Shown here: positions 44,761 to 56,276 of the stretch, piece by piece
How positions within the stretch are numbered: the first letter of the stretch is position 1
Layout: the number at the start of each line of letters is the position of its first letter
Assembly (NCBI RefSeq): GCF_002105155.1
Contig: NW_019029035.1
Coordinates: forward strand, 124,001-188,000
Direction: 5' to 3'
From: Lobosporangium transversale
Taxonomy: Eukaryota > Mortierellomycota > Mortierellomycetes > Mortierellales > Mortierellaceae
Length of the DNA stretch: 64,000 nt
Position numbers and translations under genes: made by a program
The notes under the pieces: generated by a model
Database searches by the model: none
Told to the model about the DNA's origin: nothing
Seen by the model: only the letters and a program-made list of their open reading frames with translations

Positions 44761-45501
44761 TGTCCATCTTTTTTTTTTTTTTTTGATCCAAATCTCTAAA
44801 GTCATCAAGTTGGGATTGATAGTCTTCATCATTAACAATGTATTGCAGATCCATCGTGTACTAGATAGAAGTTGAAGGGAAATAGCATAAAAGCCTAGCG
44901 GTATGGATGCGTAGAAAAGTGGCACTTTTATTGTTTTTCTCTCTCAGTATGACACCAAATGCCTCTGAAAGACATGAAGGCATAGTTTCAATTGAAATAA
45001 AAATAAATTAACCATTCTTATTCTCGAATGAATGAATGAAAAAAATAAGCTCATAGTTTGTCGTTGTATTAGAATGTGCATGCCGAATGAATCATCATAA
45101 TGAAATGCATTTCTTAATGCACTTCCGTAATAGCAGAGATCAAGTTCTTTTAATTTAGCTTAAGAATGGGGGGTCGCAATTAGTAGAATGTTGTTAATCT
45201 TTACAGAGAGGCCTGCTCCATGTAAGGATGTTCAGCTCTGTTTGGAGCAAGTACCGGACGAATGCTAAGCATACCCTGATAAACAGTTTGGAATGCTCGT
45301 CTGTCAAATATTCTGTGATCGATTGTTCTCCGTTTCGGCTCAAAAGATGGCTCGCACAGACTCTTCGGTTGGACTGCGAATCATATCCACTCTACACCGA
45401 TTCTTTTTTTTTTTTTTTGTTCCATTGCTTCATTCATCCGCAAACTTTCTCACACACTCTCTTTTCCTTCCTTCCTTCCTTGTAGTTTCAACTCAAACGA
45501 A
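44761..45501. other. Spacer upstream of the carboxylesterase
   Basis: AT-rich, with T17 near 44768, (AATG)n near 45027 and a pyrimidine-rich tract just before the ATG at 45502 that may be the leader. No gene recognised. Confidence 0.5.
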
Positions 45502-47413
45502 ATGCCTCTTGCGCCGCATGTGACTATACCTGGTTGTGGTGTTGTCAGGGGTGTTCGAGTCCAAGGACAACCTTCTGTTGCACAATTTCTTAACATCCCC
45601 TACGCTACCGTTCCTGAGCGCTGGCGACCCGCTGTCAAGGCCACTCCATGGACCGGTGTTCGCGATGCTTCTAGACAAGGGTAAATGAGCAATTCGAGCA
45701 GCTAAAGGAGTGTAGTCAATAATAGATTAATAGAATTAACTGGCAATTGAATGAACCGAAGGTTTCGAAACACATTCACGATATTTAATTTGACTTTGGA
45801 ATGCTTTTTTCTTTACTGCATTGATTTACTTTACTAGACCCGTATGCCAGCAGCCTAAAAGCCCGAATGCGATAGTTAGCATGGCCAGTCCAGATTTTGA
45901 TGAGGACAATGAAGAAGAATACGCAAAAGTTTATAGCGAGAAACATTGCTTAAATCTTAACATTTACGCACCATATGACCATCTGCAGGATAAAAGCGGT
46001 AATAAACCAAGCTCATCCAAGCCATTGATCCCAGTCATGGTCTGGATCCACGGCGGAGGATTCAAGGATGGAAGCAATGCGATGGATATGTATGATTCTT
46101 CCAACTTTGTGGCTCACTCGATCCATAATGTAGGACGACCTGTCATTGTAGTTGTGATCAATTACCGTCTCAACTATTTTGGGTTCCTGGCTTCTGCAGA
46201 GTTGGTACAGGATGTACAATCCGACAAGCGGCTGCCATCAAGCAGTAGCGAGAAGGCTGTAGGGAACTGGGGGTTACTAGATCAAAAGATTGCACTTGAG
46301 TGGGTACAGGATCACATTGAGGCCTTTGGTGGTGACCCCAAAGATGTCACAGCGTTTGGAGAGTCTGCAGGAGCAGCATCGATTGGATATCATATGGCCA
46401 TCCCATCTCATCATGGCTTATTCCAACGAGCAATCTTGCAATCCGGCGCCACGACCACGATGCCTGCAGGTCGTCCCTTGTTCGAAGGCCAACGTCGGTT
46501 TGATCAACTGTGTCAACATTTTGGACTCCTTCGTCCCGATCTCACGCCCGCACAGAGACTGGAACATCTTCGGAAGATGTCCGCAAAGGAGCTGGTCACT
46601 GCTGGAGACCATGGCAAGACCGGTATGTTTACTCCAACAATTGATGGTGTTCTAATCAAGAGTGATGTTCGTGAGTGGATTCATGATGCTACCCGATATG
46701 ATCCAGGTCTCAAGGCTGTGATGTTGGGTGATTGTCGAGATGAGGGCAAAATGTTTGTTCCTGAATTAGGATGTAAATCTTTAAAACACTGGCCAAGGTT
46801 TAAGGCAAGATACTGTCCTCCAGGCGAAGAGAAAGAGTTTGAAGCTATATATGGCGAACCAAAGACAAATGAAGAGGCTGCGGATATTTCGGCAGTCGTT
46901 ATTAGCGATTCTGTGTTTTTGTATCCGATCCATGCCACTAGCGCGTCGCTTTTGCAGCAAGTGAAGCATAAAGAACAGGGGCAAGAACCTGCGATTTCTC
47001 GTGATGTGGTTCGCTTCCATTTTGATCGTCCTCTCAAGGTAGTTGAAGATATGGGAATGGGGCTTGGAGCGCATCATGCGGTGGAGCTGCCCTTCTTGTT
47101 TGGTTCAGATATTTACTTGGATTTAATGACAGAGGAAGAGAAGGCACTGTCAAAGCAGATGATGACCTTGTGGATCTTGTTTGCTTGGGGTGAAACGAGT
47201 CGTCAGCACAGCTTGAAAAACGGATTAGATTCACTCTTGCCTGCGGATGTAGGCGTCCAAAGAAAGGAAGCATTGGTCTTCACAGAGAATTGTACAGTGG
47301 AGAAGACGCTCGTTGAGCGGCTAGATGCAAGGACATTGGCGTTTTGGCGCCGTAGCGAAGCTTGGATCAAGGCGAAACGCGAGAAGCAATCGTCTCCGGG
47401 AGCCAAGCTTTAA
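45502..47413 (+). CDS. Type-B carboxylesterase (2 exons)
   Basis: Exons 45502-45680 and 45838-47413 give 584 aa. This is a carboxylesterase/cholinesterase-family alpha/beta hydrolase. Visible marks: FLNIPYA near the N-terminus, CLNLNIYAP, oxyanion motif WIHGGGFKDGS, INYRLNYFGF, GNWGLLDQKIALEWV, nucleophile elbow FGESAGAASIG (Ser about residue 236), acid region DCRDEGKMF, and catalytic His in GLGAHHAVELPFLFG. There is no signal peptide at this start, so it is probably cytosolic. It may hydrolyse carboxylic esters; the exact substrate cannot be read from sequence. AATAAA lies 11 bases past the stop. Confidence 0.88.
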
Positions 47414-47950
47414 TCATTCAATCAATAAAATTTTATCTTTTCGCAGAGGGAAAAGGCACGTGCTCCATTGCAAAAACTTTTTAAGGGAGGCACTAGACAG
47501 TTGAGCCTAAGAGTTTTTCCGGTTTAAGAAATCCATTTTGGCTGGAAATGATGGGTATTTCTTTTACGCTCATTCTTATGATCACCAACAACCATGTTGG
47601 CCCCTTTTTGAATACATTAGTAAAAATGTCAGGTGCAAGGAACAAGGCATCATTGTTGTTATTCTACCCCCTGAAAATGAGAAAATACGTTATATAATTT
47701 GTCAACGTATTTCTTCAACGTTTACATTTACTCCGTCCCATTTGGTCAGTGATTTATATATTTTTTGAATAATCTTGATTGAATTGAGAGCCAATTATAT
47801 TCCTTGGCACCAGTTCGTCACGGAGGGTGAAATGTCAAAATCAGCCACCAAATCAATTCAATCATCGTTTTTTGAATAGAAAATATATGAATCACTGACC
47901 AAACGAGTTGGAGGATACATCTATATTTGTGTATGACAGAGATGCGGGGA

Positions 47951-47987
<37 letters not shown>

Positions 47988-48118
47988 ATTAGAAAAGTCC
48001 TCCTTTTTTTTCTTGCTTCAATTCCATTTCATTCTTTTCTTTTTTTTTTTTTTTTTTTTTTTTTTTCCTCAATTGTCATTCCCATTCTCGTTTTCATTCA
48101 CTTTTTATTTTTGAATCA
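47414..48118. other. Intergenic spacer
   Basis: AT-rich, with T34 at about 47953-47986 and T24 near 48042. No coding sequence recognised. Confidence 0.5.
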
Positions 48119-49511
48119 ATGGAGTATCGGTATCTTGGAAAGAGTGGCCTCATGGTCTCATGCCTTTCCCTTGGCGGATGGGTTACTTATGGCAAGTATA
48201 TACTGTAGTCTTTCTTTTTTTTTTTTTTACTCTTGATCTTATATGAGAAATAACTAATTAAACTGGTAACTGCTAAAAAAAAAAAAAAAAAAAAAAAAAA
48301 GATCGCGTTGGGTCTAACCCCTGGAATATTATTTAAATAATCGCTACTCAATAGGAGGCCAAGTTGGCCCTGAAATTGCTCAACAGTGCATGAAGACTGC
48401 ATTTGATCTGGGCATCAACTTTTTTGACACGGCTGAGGTATAGACCTTTTTTTTTTTTTTTTTTTTGACAAGAAAGGATTTGTAAAGATGACCGCAAAAA
48501 GCTGATCTGTTCGAATTTCTTTCAATTTCGTCACACGCACTTTAAGGTTTACTCAGGTGGTCAGTGTGAGATTGACATGGGTGTTGCCATCCGCAAGTTT
48601 GGATGGAAGCGCTCAGACTTGGTTATCTCAACAAAGATCTTTTGGGGAGGCAAAGGCCCTAATGACCGTGGATTATCTCGTAAACATATCATCGAAGGAA
48701 CGGATGCTTCGTTGAAGCGTCTGCAATTAGATTATGTTGATCTATTATATGCTCACCGTCCAGATCCTGATACTCCCATGGAGGAGATTGTCCGCGCTTT
48801 CAACCATGTCATCAATCAAGGCAAGGCCTTCTACTGGGGCACATCTGAATGGAGTCCACAACAGATTACGGAAGCCCATGCTGTCGCCCAGCGTCTAAAC
48901 TTGATTGCACCCTTGGTAATTATATTAATGTGGAGCAGATCAGCCAAAGAATTATTTTTGACGTTCCAATATTCATCCGAGCCTTTTTTTTTTTCTTGTC
49001 TCTCCCTTAAATATGACATTGAAAAAAGATGGAACAACCGCAATATAACATGTTCCATCGAGACCGTGTTGAAAAGGATTACTTGCCCTTGTTCAAGAAC
49101 TTTGGCATGGGTGCAACTATTTGGTCTCCTTTAGCCTCGGGTTTACTCTCGGGAAAGTACAACGCCGGGGTTCCACATGACAGCCGTCTTGCAATTCAAG
49201 ATAATGCAGTGATGAAGCGTCTCCGAGATGGACTTGACTCTGAAGATGGTCGGGTCAAGCTTTCAAAAGTCTCGAATTTAGGCAATATTGCAAAGCAACT
49301 GGATTGCTCGACCGCACAATTGGCGTTGGCCTGGTGCTTAAAGAACCCCAATATCTCTTCCGTGATCACAGGCGCGTCCAAGCCATCACAAATCGAAGAG
49401 AACGTCAAGGCTCTTCGGGTGGTCCCTCTTCTCACAGATGAGGTCATGGCGAGTATCGAGGAGATCTTGCTGAACAAACCAGCATCGGATTATAACTTCC
49501 GCTCTTCGTAA
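48119..49511 (+). CDS. Aldo/keto reductase, Kv-channel beta-subunit type (4 exons)
   Basis: Exons 48119-48191, 48355-48437, 48547-48915 and 49029-49511 give 335 aa. It opens [20 protein letters not shown] and shows the AKR catalytic set: Asp in NFFDTAE, Tyr in VYSGG, Lys in ISTKIFWGG, His in [14 protein letters not shown]-site blocks are [32 protein letters not shown] and [16 protein letters not shown]. These match the Kv-beta (AKR6) group, oxidoreductases that in animals also dock on potassium channels. Intron 1 uses a GC donor (TTATG|GCAAGT); only this donor keeps frame and gives TYGGQVG across the junction. Confidence 0.9.
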
Positions 49512-49636
49512 CCATAACAAGGAACAAAAGAAAAAAAAGGGATATTGATAATAATTTCGGCAAGAATATCAGTCTTGTTATATTTTCTAAATTAGAATAG
49601 TTTGCTTGGCTCGTTTTTTCTTAACAAAATAAATGA

Positions 49637-50105
49637 TCACATCCCACATATCCAGGTTTCATGCACAGGATCCCGACTATACCATGACCAATGCTTTATC
49701 ATAGAAGAAGTATGTACATCATCTTGTTCTATGGTAATGTCATTTACGATATTGACCTGTCTCCAGATGGTAATACCTTTGCTAAACAGTTCACCAAAGA
49801 TGATAGATCCATAATTAAGACGCGTTTCTTTGGCCTGACAGACTGGTGACCATTTGATGCAATGAAATATGCAATAAGGGTTTACAATGACATCCAGATT
49901 CACGATAGCCTAGTTCCATTGCCCACTATATGAACCAAGACAAGTCGCGTTCAATCGTAATAAAGAGCTTAGTCTGTTCTTTTTTATCATTATTTTCCTC
50001 AAAGATATCATCTCTCAATGGCTGTTTCTTCAGGTACAAGTAACAGGAGCAAAATGAAGATTGCTTACTTGCTACAAGCCAAATGCCACGTCACACGCCA
50101 ATTTT
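49637..50105 (-). pseudogene. Frameshifted relic of an unrecognised gene
   Basis: Minus strand: about 50100-49930 reads YLYLKKQPLRDDIFEENNDK, FITIERDLSWFI and a stop. After a frame change 49915-49637 reads VNLDVIVNPYCIFHCIKWSP, ETRLNYGSIIFGELFSKGIT, EQDDVHTSSMIKHWSWYS, VHETWICGM and a stop. TAG|GCT at the start of the second block could alternatively be an acceptor, so a living two-exon fragment is not excluded. No family recognised. It lies tail-to-tail with the aldo/keto reductase. Confidence 0.35.
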
Positions 50106-50208
50106 TTTTTTTTTAACCTCATCTGTTTTCATTACTTTTTTGTTTTCATCACTCATCTTGTTCGCCGCTGGTTTCCTGTCAGCACATAATTAAAAAAAAG
50201 CCAATAAA

Positions 50209-51080
50209 ATGATCTCGACACGATTAGCGTCTATGGGAACTGCTGGATTGGCGCTTGCTACTTTCCTCTGCTTGTCCTCATCCTTTCTCAGCAAAACCGT
50301 TGAGGCCACCGCGTTGACTTACACCGTTGCAGCTCATGAGAAGGCTTGCTTCTATACATGGGTAGATGTTCCCAAGAAAAAGGTTGCATTTTACTTTGCG
50401 GTAAGTCCCTTTTTTTTTCTTTTTTTTTTTTTTTCTCTTTTCCATTCGATGGTTCGTGTAGCTATACACACTTGATGCTCCTTCTCTTGTTGTGGGGGGT
50501 TTTTTTTTTAACTTCACGTCAACATACCAAAAAAAAAAATACCTTACCGATTATATTTACTTAATATATATGTATGTTCTTCTAACTATAGGTCCAATCT
50601 GGCGGAGCTTTTGACATTGATGTCGATGTCCGGGATCCTAAGGACAAACAGATCCTGAGCTTGGAGAAGGATCGTCAGGGCGATTATGTCTTTACAGCGA
50701 ATGAAGTTGGAGAGTACTCGTTCTGTTTCTCGAACGACATGTCGACGTTTGCAGAGAAATCGATCGACTTCGAGATCTCGGTCGAGAATGAGAAGCGACC
50801 AGCTCAAGCTGATCAAAAGGAAAAGGGCGCAGGACCTCAAGCTCAAGCAGATGCGATGGATGAATCTTTATTTAGACTTTCGAGTGAGCTGTTGAAGGTT
50901 GATCGGATGCAAAAGTATTTTGGCACTCGTGAGAGTCGAAACTATTCGACAGTGTTGTCGACAGAGAGCAGGATCTATTGGTTCTCGTTGTCAGAGTCGT
51001 TCTTGATTGTGGCAATGGCGATGGTCCAGGTTTATGTAGTCAGGACCTTCTTTAGCGGATCGAGAAGATCTCATGTTTAA
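50209..51080 (+). CDS. p24/TMED (EMP24/GP25L) cargo receptor (2 exons)
   Basis: Exons 50209-50400 and 50592-51080 give 226 aa, typical for the family. A signal peptide covers residues 1-34. A GOLD domain follows with the paired cysteines of the family (EKACFYTWVD and GEYSFCFSND). Then come an acidic linker, a coiled coil (SLFRLSSELLKVDRMQKYF) with YSTVLSTESRIYWFSLSES, and a C-terminal membrane helix ending in a cytosolic tail with FF and basic residues (TFFSGSRRSHV), consistent with COPII/COPI binding. p24 proteins cycle between ER and Golgi and sort cargo such as GPI-anchored proteins. Confidence 0.9.
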
Positions 51081-52129
51081 ACAAGAGCAAGAAAACAAGA
51101 AAGAAAAAAAAAAAAAGGAAAAGAAAAAGAAAAGGAGGAAAAGAAGAAAGAATGGAAAGATGGAAGGAGAGGATGAAAAGGAGAGGAAGGATAGAAACCA
51201 ACCCTGTTCAAAATATATATTTTTGATCCTTACTCGTATTGCATGCATAGTATTCAAATGGCTTTTTTTTAAACAATGCTCTACAACGTTGGATACTGTG
51301 TTTTTTATATTAGCTGCTACAGATATCTGAACAGTAAAAGAGTTTTTTTTTCTCTTTATTTTCTTTGCCTTGCTTTATTAGTATTTTTAGCTAATGTTTA
51401 TGGACGAAGTTTGGCTTGAGCAGATACACGATCCTTGATGCTAATTACTGATCATGGCCAAAGTAAACATATTGTTCGGAAGGTACCCATTATCGTCACA
51501 GCGTTTTTTTTTTTTTTTTTTCTTACGCGCGATTCACTTCTGAAGCATATACAAAATAATAAACATTTGTCCATGCGAACTAACATCTTTTTTTTTGCAC
51601 ATGTTTGACACATGGCTCAGTTTCATAGCTTTTCACGCGTCGAATATACAATTTCAGTAGCAATATCCAATAGCTTAAGTAACACGTTAAAATATGCGAA
51701 TGAGATAAATAATAATAGTCCAATCGATTATGGCTCTTTTTTTTTGTTCAATGCCTGTTACTGCACATTATGAGCTAGAAAGGAATAATAAAAAAAAAAG
51801 CAGGTAAAAACCGTACTTGGGACAAGAGGCATGGATAGAGATAGAAGAGAAGGGCGTCTAGAAAGCAGAGGCCATTCTCAGTTGAAGGAATAAGCAACTA
51901 GTGGCATATGAGATAGCACCATTTACAGAACGGGATAGCAGCACGTCAATGCTTAATTTAGGTTAGGTTTTATCCAATGAAAATCAACGAATCGTCAACT
52001 TTTTTTTGAATAAAAGTCAAATATGCCAAGGGCTGCCCATTCTTCAAAGAAAGACACATTGGACAAAATGCATGCTATGAATAATATAGAGTATTAAAAA
52101 AGGATCGCTCTGCATTTCTCGAATACTAG
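51081..52129. other. Intergenic spacer
   Basis: Starts purine-rich (51090-51190), then AT-rich unique sequence with T19 near 51505. No coding block recognised on either strand. Confidence 0.5.
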
Positions 52130-53300
52130 TCACTTCGATGTTGTATATGGACTCAAGCTTCTAGAGATTACAGTCTTTGTCCATTCTCGAGGAGGCAAAA
52201 CTGTGTATATGGGATCAATCAAAATTCGGGCCTCTTGTTTGAGATGACTGTAAAGGTCCTCTAGATTTGCTGGTTCAGCAAAACAAAATCTGCTCGTTTA
52301 TCTGCTCTAGGTCCCATAGATGCTTGAGAGTAGAAGGAAGACAATGCATTTGACATTTAGCACTGGAGGTTTGAACAAATGGTGCAAGCACATGACTTCT
52401 AGAAACTACTTTACTCTTCAGAGGATGACCCACAAAGCCTAAATATCACTCCCTGTTGGCTTGGAAGGATGTTCCTACGCGCATCACAGATAGAAGGCAC
52501 TACGTGGCAAAGAAAAACATATTGTCTACCTTGAAAGTGTAAAACATCTGTTCGAAATCATGACCATGGACTATCCTTTTAAGTTTACCTTTTTTTTTCT
52601 TTTATAAGAAACTCCTCCATGATAAGCTAGCTACCAGCTTTATAGGAATTGAAGCTAAAGACACCTCCGCTGCTACATAATTTCATCTATGCTCACTTCT
52701 GTACGAGAATGTCCAGACTCCTATCCCGCCTTAACAGAAGGTCTTGGGCTTTTTTCCTGTAAGAATTTGCTAGCAAGTAATATCGGTTGACGAAGACTTG
52801 CTATACCCAAGTACATCTCAATACCGGGTTGCCTTAGACTATCGCTTGTGACCTGTCCTTACAGGGCAAACTTAAGCTCTTCAGGAGCTGTATGGTGGCA
52901 CCAACTCATCTCTTCCCGATACATGCATGTCATCAAACAGTTTCCATGAAAAAGGAAATGAGATGCGATATCATCTGGTCTCTGATTGGGCAGGAAAATC
53001 CATTTTCTCTTTATTCAATTTAAATTAAAGGGACTGATATTTTGTCAAGAGTACTGTATTATCTTTCCTTGAATAACTTGACGAAGATTAGAAAATTGTA
53101 GATCATCTCACATGAATCAAAGAGGATCTCGGAAGCATATAGACAATGAGGAAAAAAAAATGGTGCACAACAATCAACTTTCTGCTTCACGAATACTCTC
53201 TTCTTTTTATCTGGGAAGAACAGAGTTCTCAATGAATTGATAGGAGTTAAAAAAACTCTTCAACGAGCCTATAGTTGTACTACATTACAAATGGGTGGAG
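52130..53300 (-). pseudogene. Decayed F-box/LRR-like gene relic
   Basis: Minus-strand blocks in order: DLQFSNLRQVIQGKIIQYS (about 53090), QLLKSLSLPCKDRSQAIV with stops, NRYYLLANSYRKKAQDLLL, VAAEVSLASIPIKLVASLSW, then from about 52590 one frame carrying KLKRIVHGHDFEQMFYTFKV, two stops, GHPLKSKVVSRSHVLAPFV, MHCLPSTLKHLWDLEQINEQ. A one-base frame change in a T-rich stretch then leads to LEDLYSHLKQEARILIDPIY and VISRSLSPYTTSK with a stop at 52130. Leu-rich LKSLSLPC and LPSTLKHLWDL segments suggest an LRR protein (inference). Several stops and frame changes over about 1 kb show decay. Confidence 0.45.
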
Positions 53301-53557
53301 AGAAGGATTGGTCACAGTTTCGCCCCAAATCATCCCGCTTCATCTTTTTTTAATTGCATCTGCTGTGTTCCCGAAAAACAAAAATTCCAAAATAAGCCGT
53401 GGTTTTGTGCAACCTGCATGTGGTGTTGTTCTCGCTCACCTTGCCCCCAGCGCTCAAGTCAATAATAACAACAACAACATCACCTATCAAATACCTCTAG
53501 CCAACGATATATTTATTATTTACAGTTTTGAGATTTATGCTAAAATTTATCAAAATA

Positions 53558-53591
<34 letters not shown>

Positions 53592-54505
53592 GTATGGCGA
53601 AAAAGAAAAACTAAGGGCGAGGCGTAGCATAATGGTCCGAGAGGCATGGTTTTTGATATTCAAGTTCCTAATGATTTATTTTTATCTCTTAAGGCTTGGA
53701 GGAGCGACTATCCTTTTTTTTTTTTTTTTTTTGTGGCCATGCGTTTTGTTGAATAGGCCTACTCGGTTATAGTGTGCACAGCAGCAGCGGCGGAGGACGC
53801 AAAAATTCACGGCTTGTTCCTGATTTGTTTATTTACCGCTGCATGCCTGCATGCATGTATCACTTTTTGTGTGTAAGGTTTACGGCCTTCTTTTTTTGCT
53901 CAGTGAATGGCCTGCATGAGATGCATCGCTGTTGACAATTTTCTTTCTTGCTGGCCAATTGAACCTCGCGCACAGGTGTCGCGAGCGGATTGGCACGAGA
54001 TATGCGGCCAAGCTTTGTCCATTTGTCACGTCCATTGTTGCACACTTGAGCACATTAGATTGGAGTCCGCATCCTCATTTATTTGTGCACACACACCCAT
54101 TCATTCATACACACGCCCGAAAAAGAAAAGCTTTTGTGCTTTGCTCCTTTCTTTCTTTTTTTTTTTTTTTTTTTTTTATTATTATTATTTTCTTTATACA
54201 TCTTTCCACTATCTCATTTTTATCCTCCACTGCTCTTTCCTTCACTCTTTCCTCTTTCGACCACATTCTCCTGTGAATTCACCATCATAGTCCATCATAA
54301 TCAATTTTCAACTCTATCACATCCAATCCTTGTCAGCGCATTGTCCCACGCCTCCGCATTTTTATTTGTTATTCATTTTCAGTTTTGACCTGCAAAAACC
54401 TTTGACAAAGTCAGGGACCTCTGAAATCAACCCCACCTATCTATTCACTTCTTCTTCATCCACCGCATCATAGCCCGTAACAACAGGAGTAATACTGTGG
54501 GTCTG
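53301..54505. other. Intergenic spacer upstream of the ubinuclein-like gene
   Basis: Contains A29 near 53561, T22 near 53714, a CA-rich stretch near 54085 and a pyrimidine-rich leader at 54150-54480. No gene recognised; ORFs are short or homopolymer-driven. Confidence 0.5.
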
Positions 54506-55180
54506 ATGGCAGCCTCGACACTACCGGCTACATCTACACAACCTGAAAAGATGGATGGCGTTGATGATGGTGGCGACAATAGCAACAATAGCAGTAGCAA
54601 TAACAATAACAATAGCAGCGATATGACCATGGATATAAACAATAGGAGCGACAAAAATAACAATAGCGACAAAAATGAAGAAATTAATGAAAGTAATAGT
54701 GGAGATGAAGCAGATGAGCTTTCTTCACTTTCGTACAGAGCGGATAAAAAATCAAAAATACTTCCTCCACTGAGTGAGAGCGTAAAAGAGCAGTACCTTG
54801 AGCTTGCCTCACTGGCCAAGAGAGGTAAAATAGATGCATGGCTTTTTTTACCCACTTTTTTTTTTTTTTTTTTTTTTTTTTCCCTTCGGTCGCAACACTG
54901 ACAATGATACACGCCTTTTTAATTTGAACAACCATGACATCAATGCTTGATGTGTACCCGTCTCTTGCGATGCTCCTTCTAATATTTGCATACAGAAACA
55001 TGGGAAAGCAAGGATAATTTCCCCCTTAATCTCCGTGATCCATTGTTTGAGTGCGCAAAGACCGCATTGACAACACGCTCAACAGGATACATGATCGAGG
55101 AAAATTTCTTTGGCCATCTGCAAAATGTTCTTCCATATACCAAATTTTTATTGAAGGTAAGATACTATTCCGATACAGCT

Positions 55181-55212
<32 letters not shown>

Positions 55213-56225
55213 TTTCTTTTTCTCCTTCTAACCATGAATTTCCCATCTATATCTTTTCTAGAGTTTGATCTACAGAAAGATCCTGCCTGAATGGACGCAT
55301 GAGCTAAAGACGCAACGTGACTCCATGGTTGCTATGTTTATTACTCGTATTGAGAATGATGGAGCAGCAATGGGACTGAGCAGGCAATTTGACAATGAAA
55401 AAGATAATGATGAAGGTAAAAAAAAAGAAAGGTTAAAGATGGTATTCAAATCAACAAAGACTAAAATTATATCGATGCAAATAGTCATATTTACGGATGT
55501 AACTTCACTGTTTCAAAGGCACTTATAGTCAGCAAAAGCCTTCATTTCTATGGACTCAAAGCCTGCGCCTCCTACTGTGGGAGATCATGGAAAAATACAT
55601 GGAACTTCGTGCTGCAGCAAAAGAGCTGCATCTTGTAGATCCAGTATCGTTCCCGAAGCATGAATCAGAAGCACAGACCCGCGAATACGCATATGCCAAG
55701 GTATAAAATGTGCAACAGATGCATGCATTTTTTTTTTAAACCACATGTGAATACTGGATATAATCTGACTAACTGCTTACTGTAATCTACTCCATTCAGA
55801 TCTATGAATGCTTCCCGCATGGGTGGACAACTCTGGATGATATTGCTCATCAGTACATAAAACTGAAAGAAAAGATTAATAAACAAGGGATGGGGCTAAA
55901 TCTGCAGAAACGGAAACGGCAGCAGCAGCAGCAACGAAATGAGAATTTGAAAACTGAGGAGGATTCCTCAGCAGAGGAAGGAAATGAGGATTACCAACCA
56001 CTTTCGCCAGCTATGTCACCATCAACTCCAGCCGAGACTTATCCGATAGTGCAACAGGAATCACAATCTCATGTCGCATCAGAGGAGATACATTCGGTGA
56101 TGCAGGCATCTTCATCAGTGTTGAATGGACAACAAAGCGTGCATAAAGGTAAAAAAAAAAAAAAAAAGAGAGATTCACAATGAACAAATTAACTTCTAAT
56201 CTTTTTAATATGGCTCTAACCATGC

Positions 56226-56276
<51 letters not shown>

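Noticed and set aside
53625-53690. tRNA-like A box (TAGCATAATGG) with a weak B-box-like TTCAAGTTC
   Set aside because: No acceptor stem pairing and no T-arm stem could be formed; likely chance.
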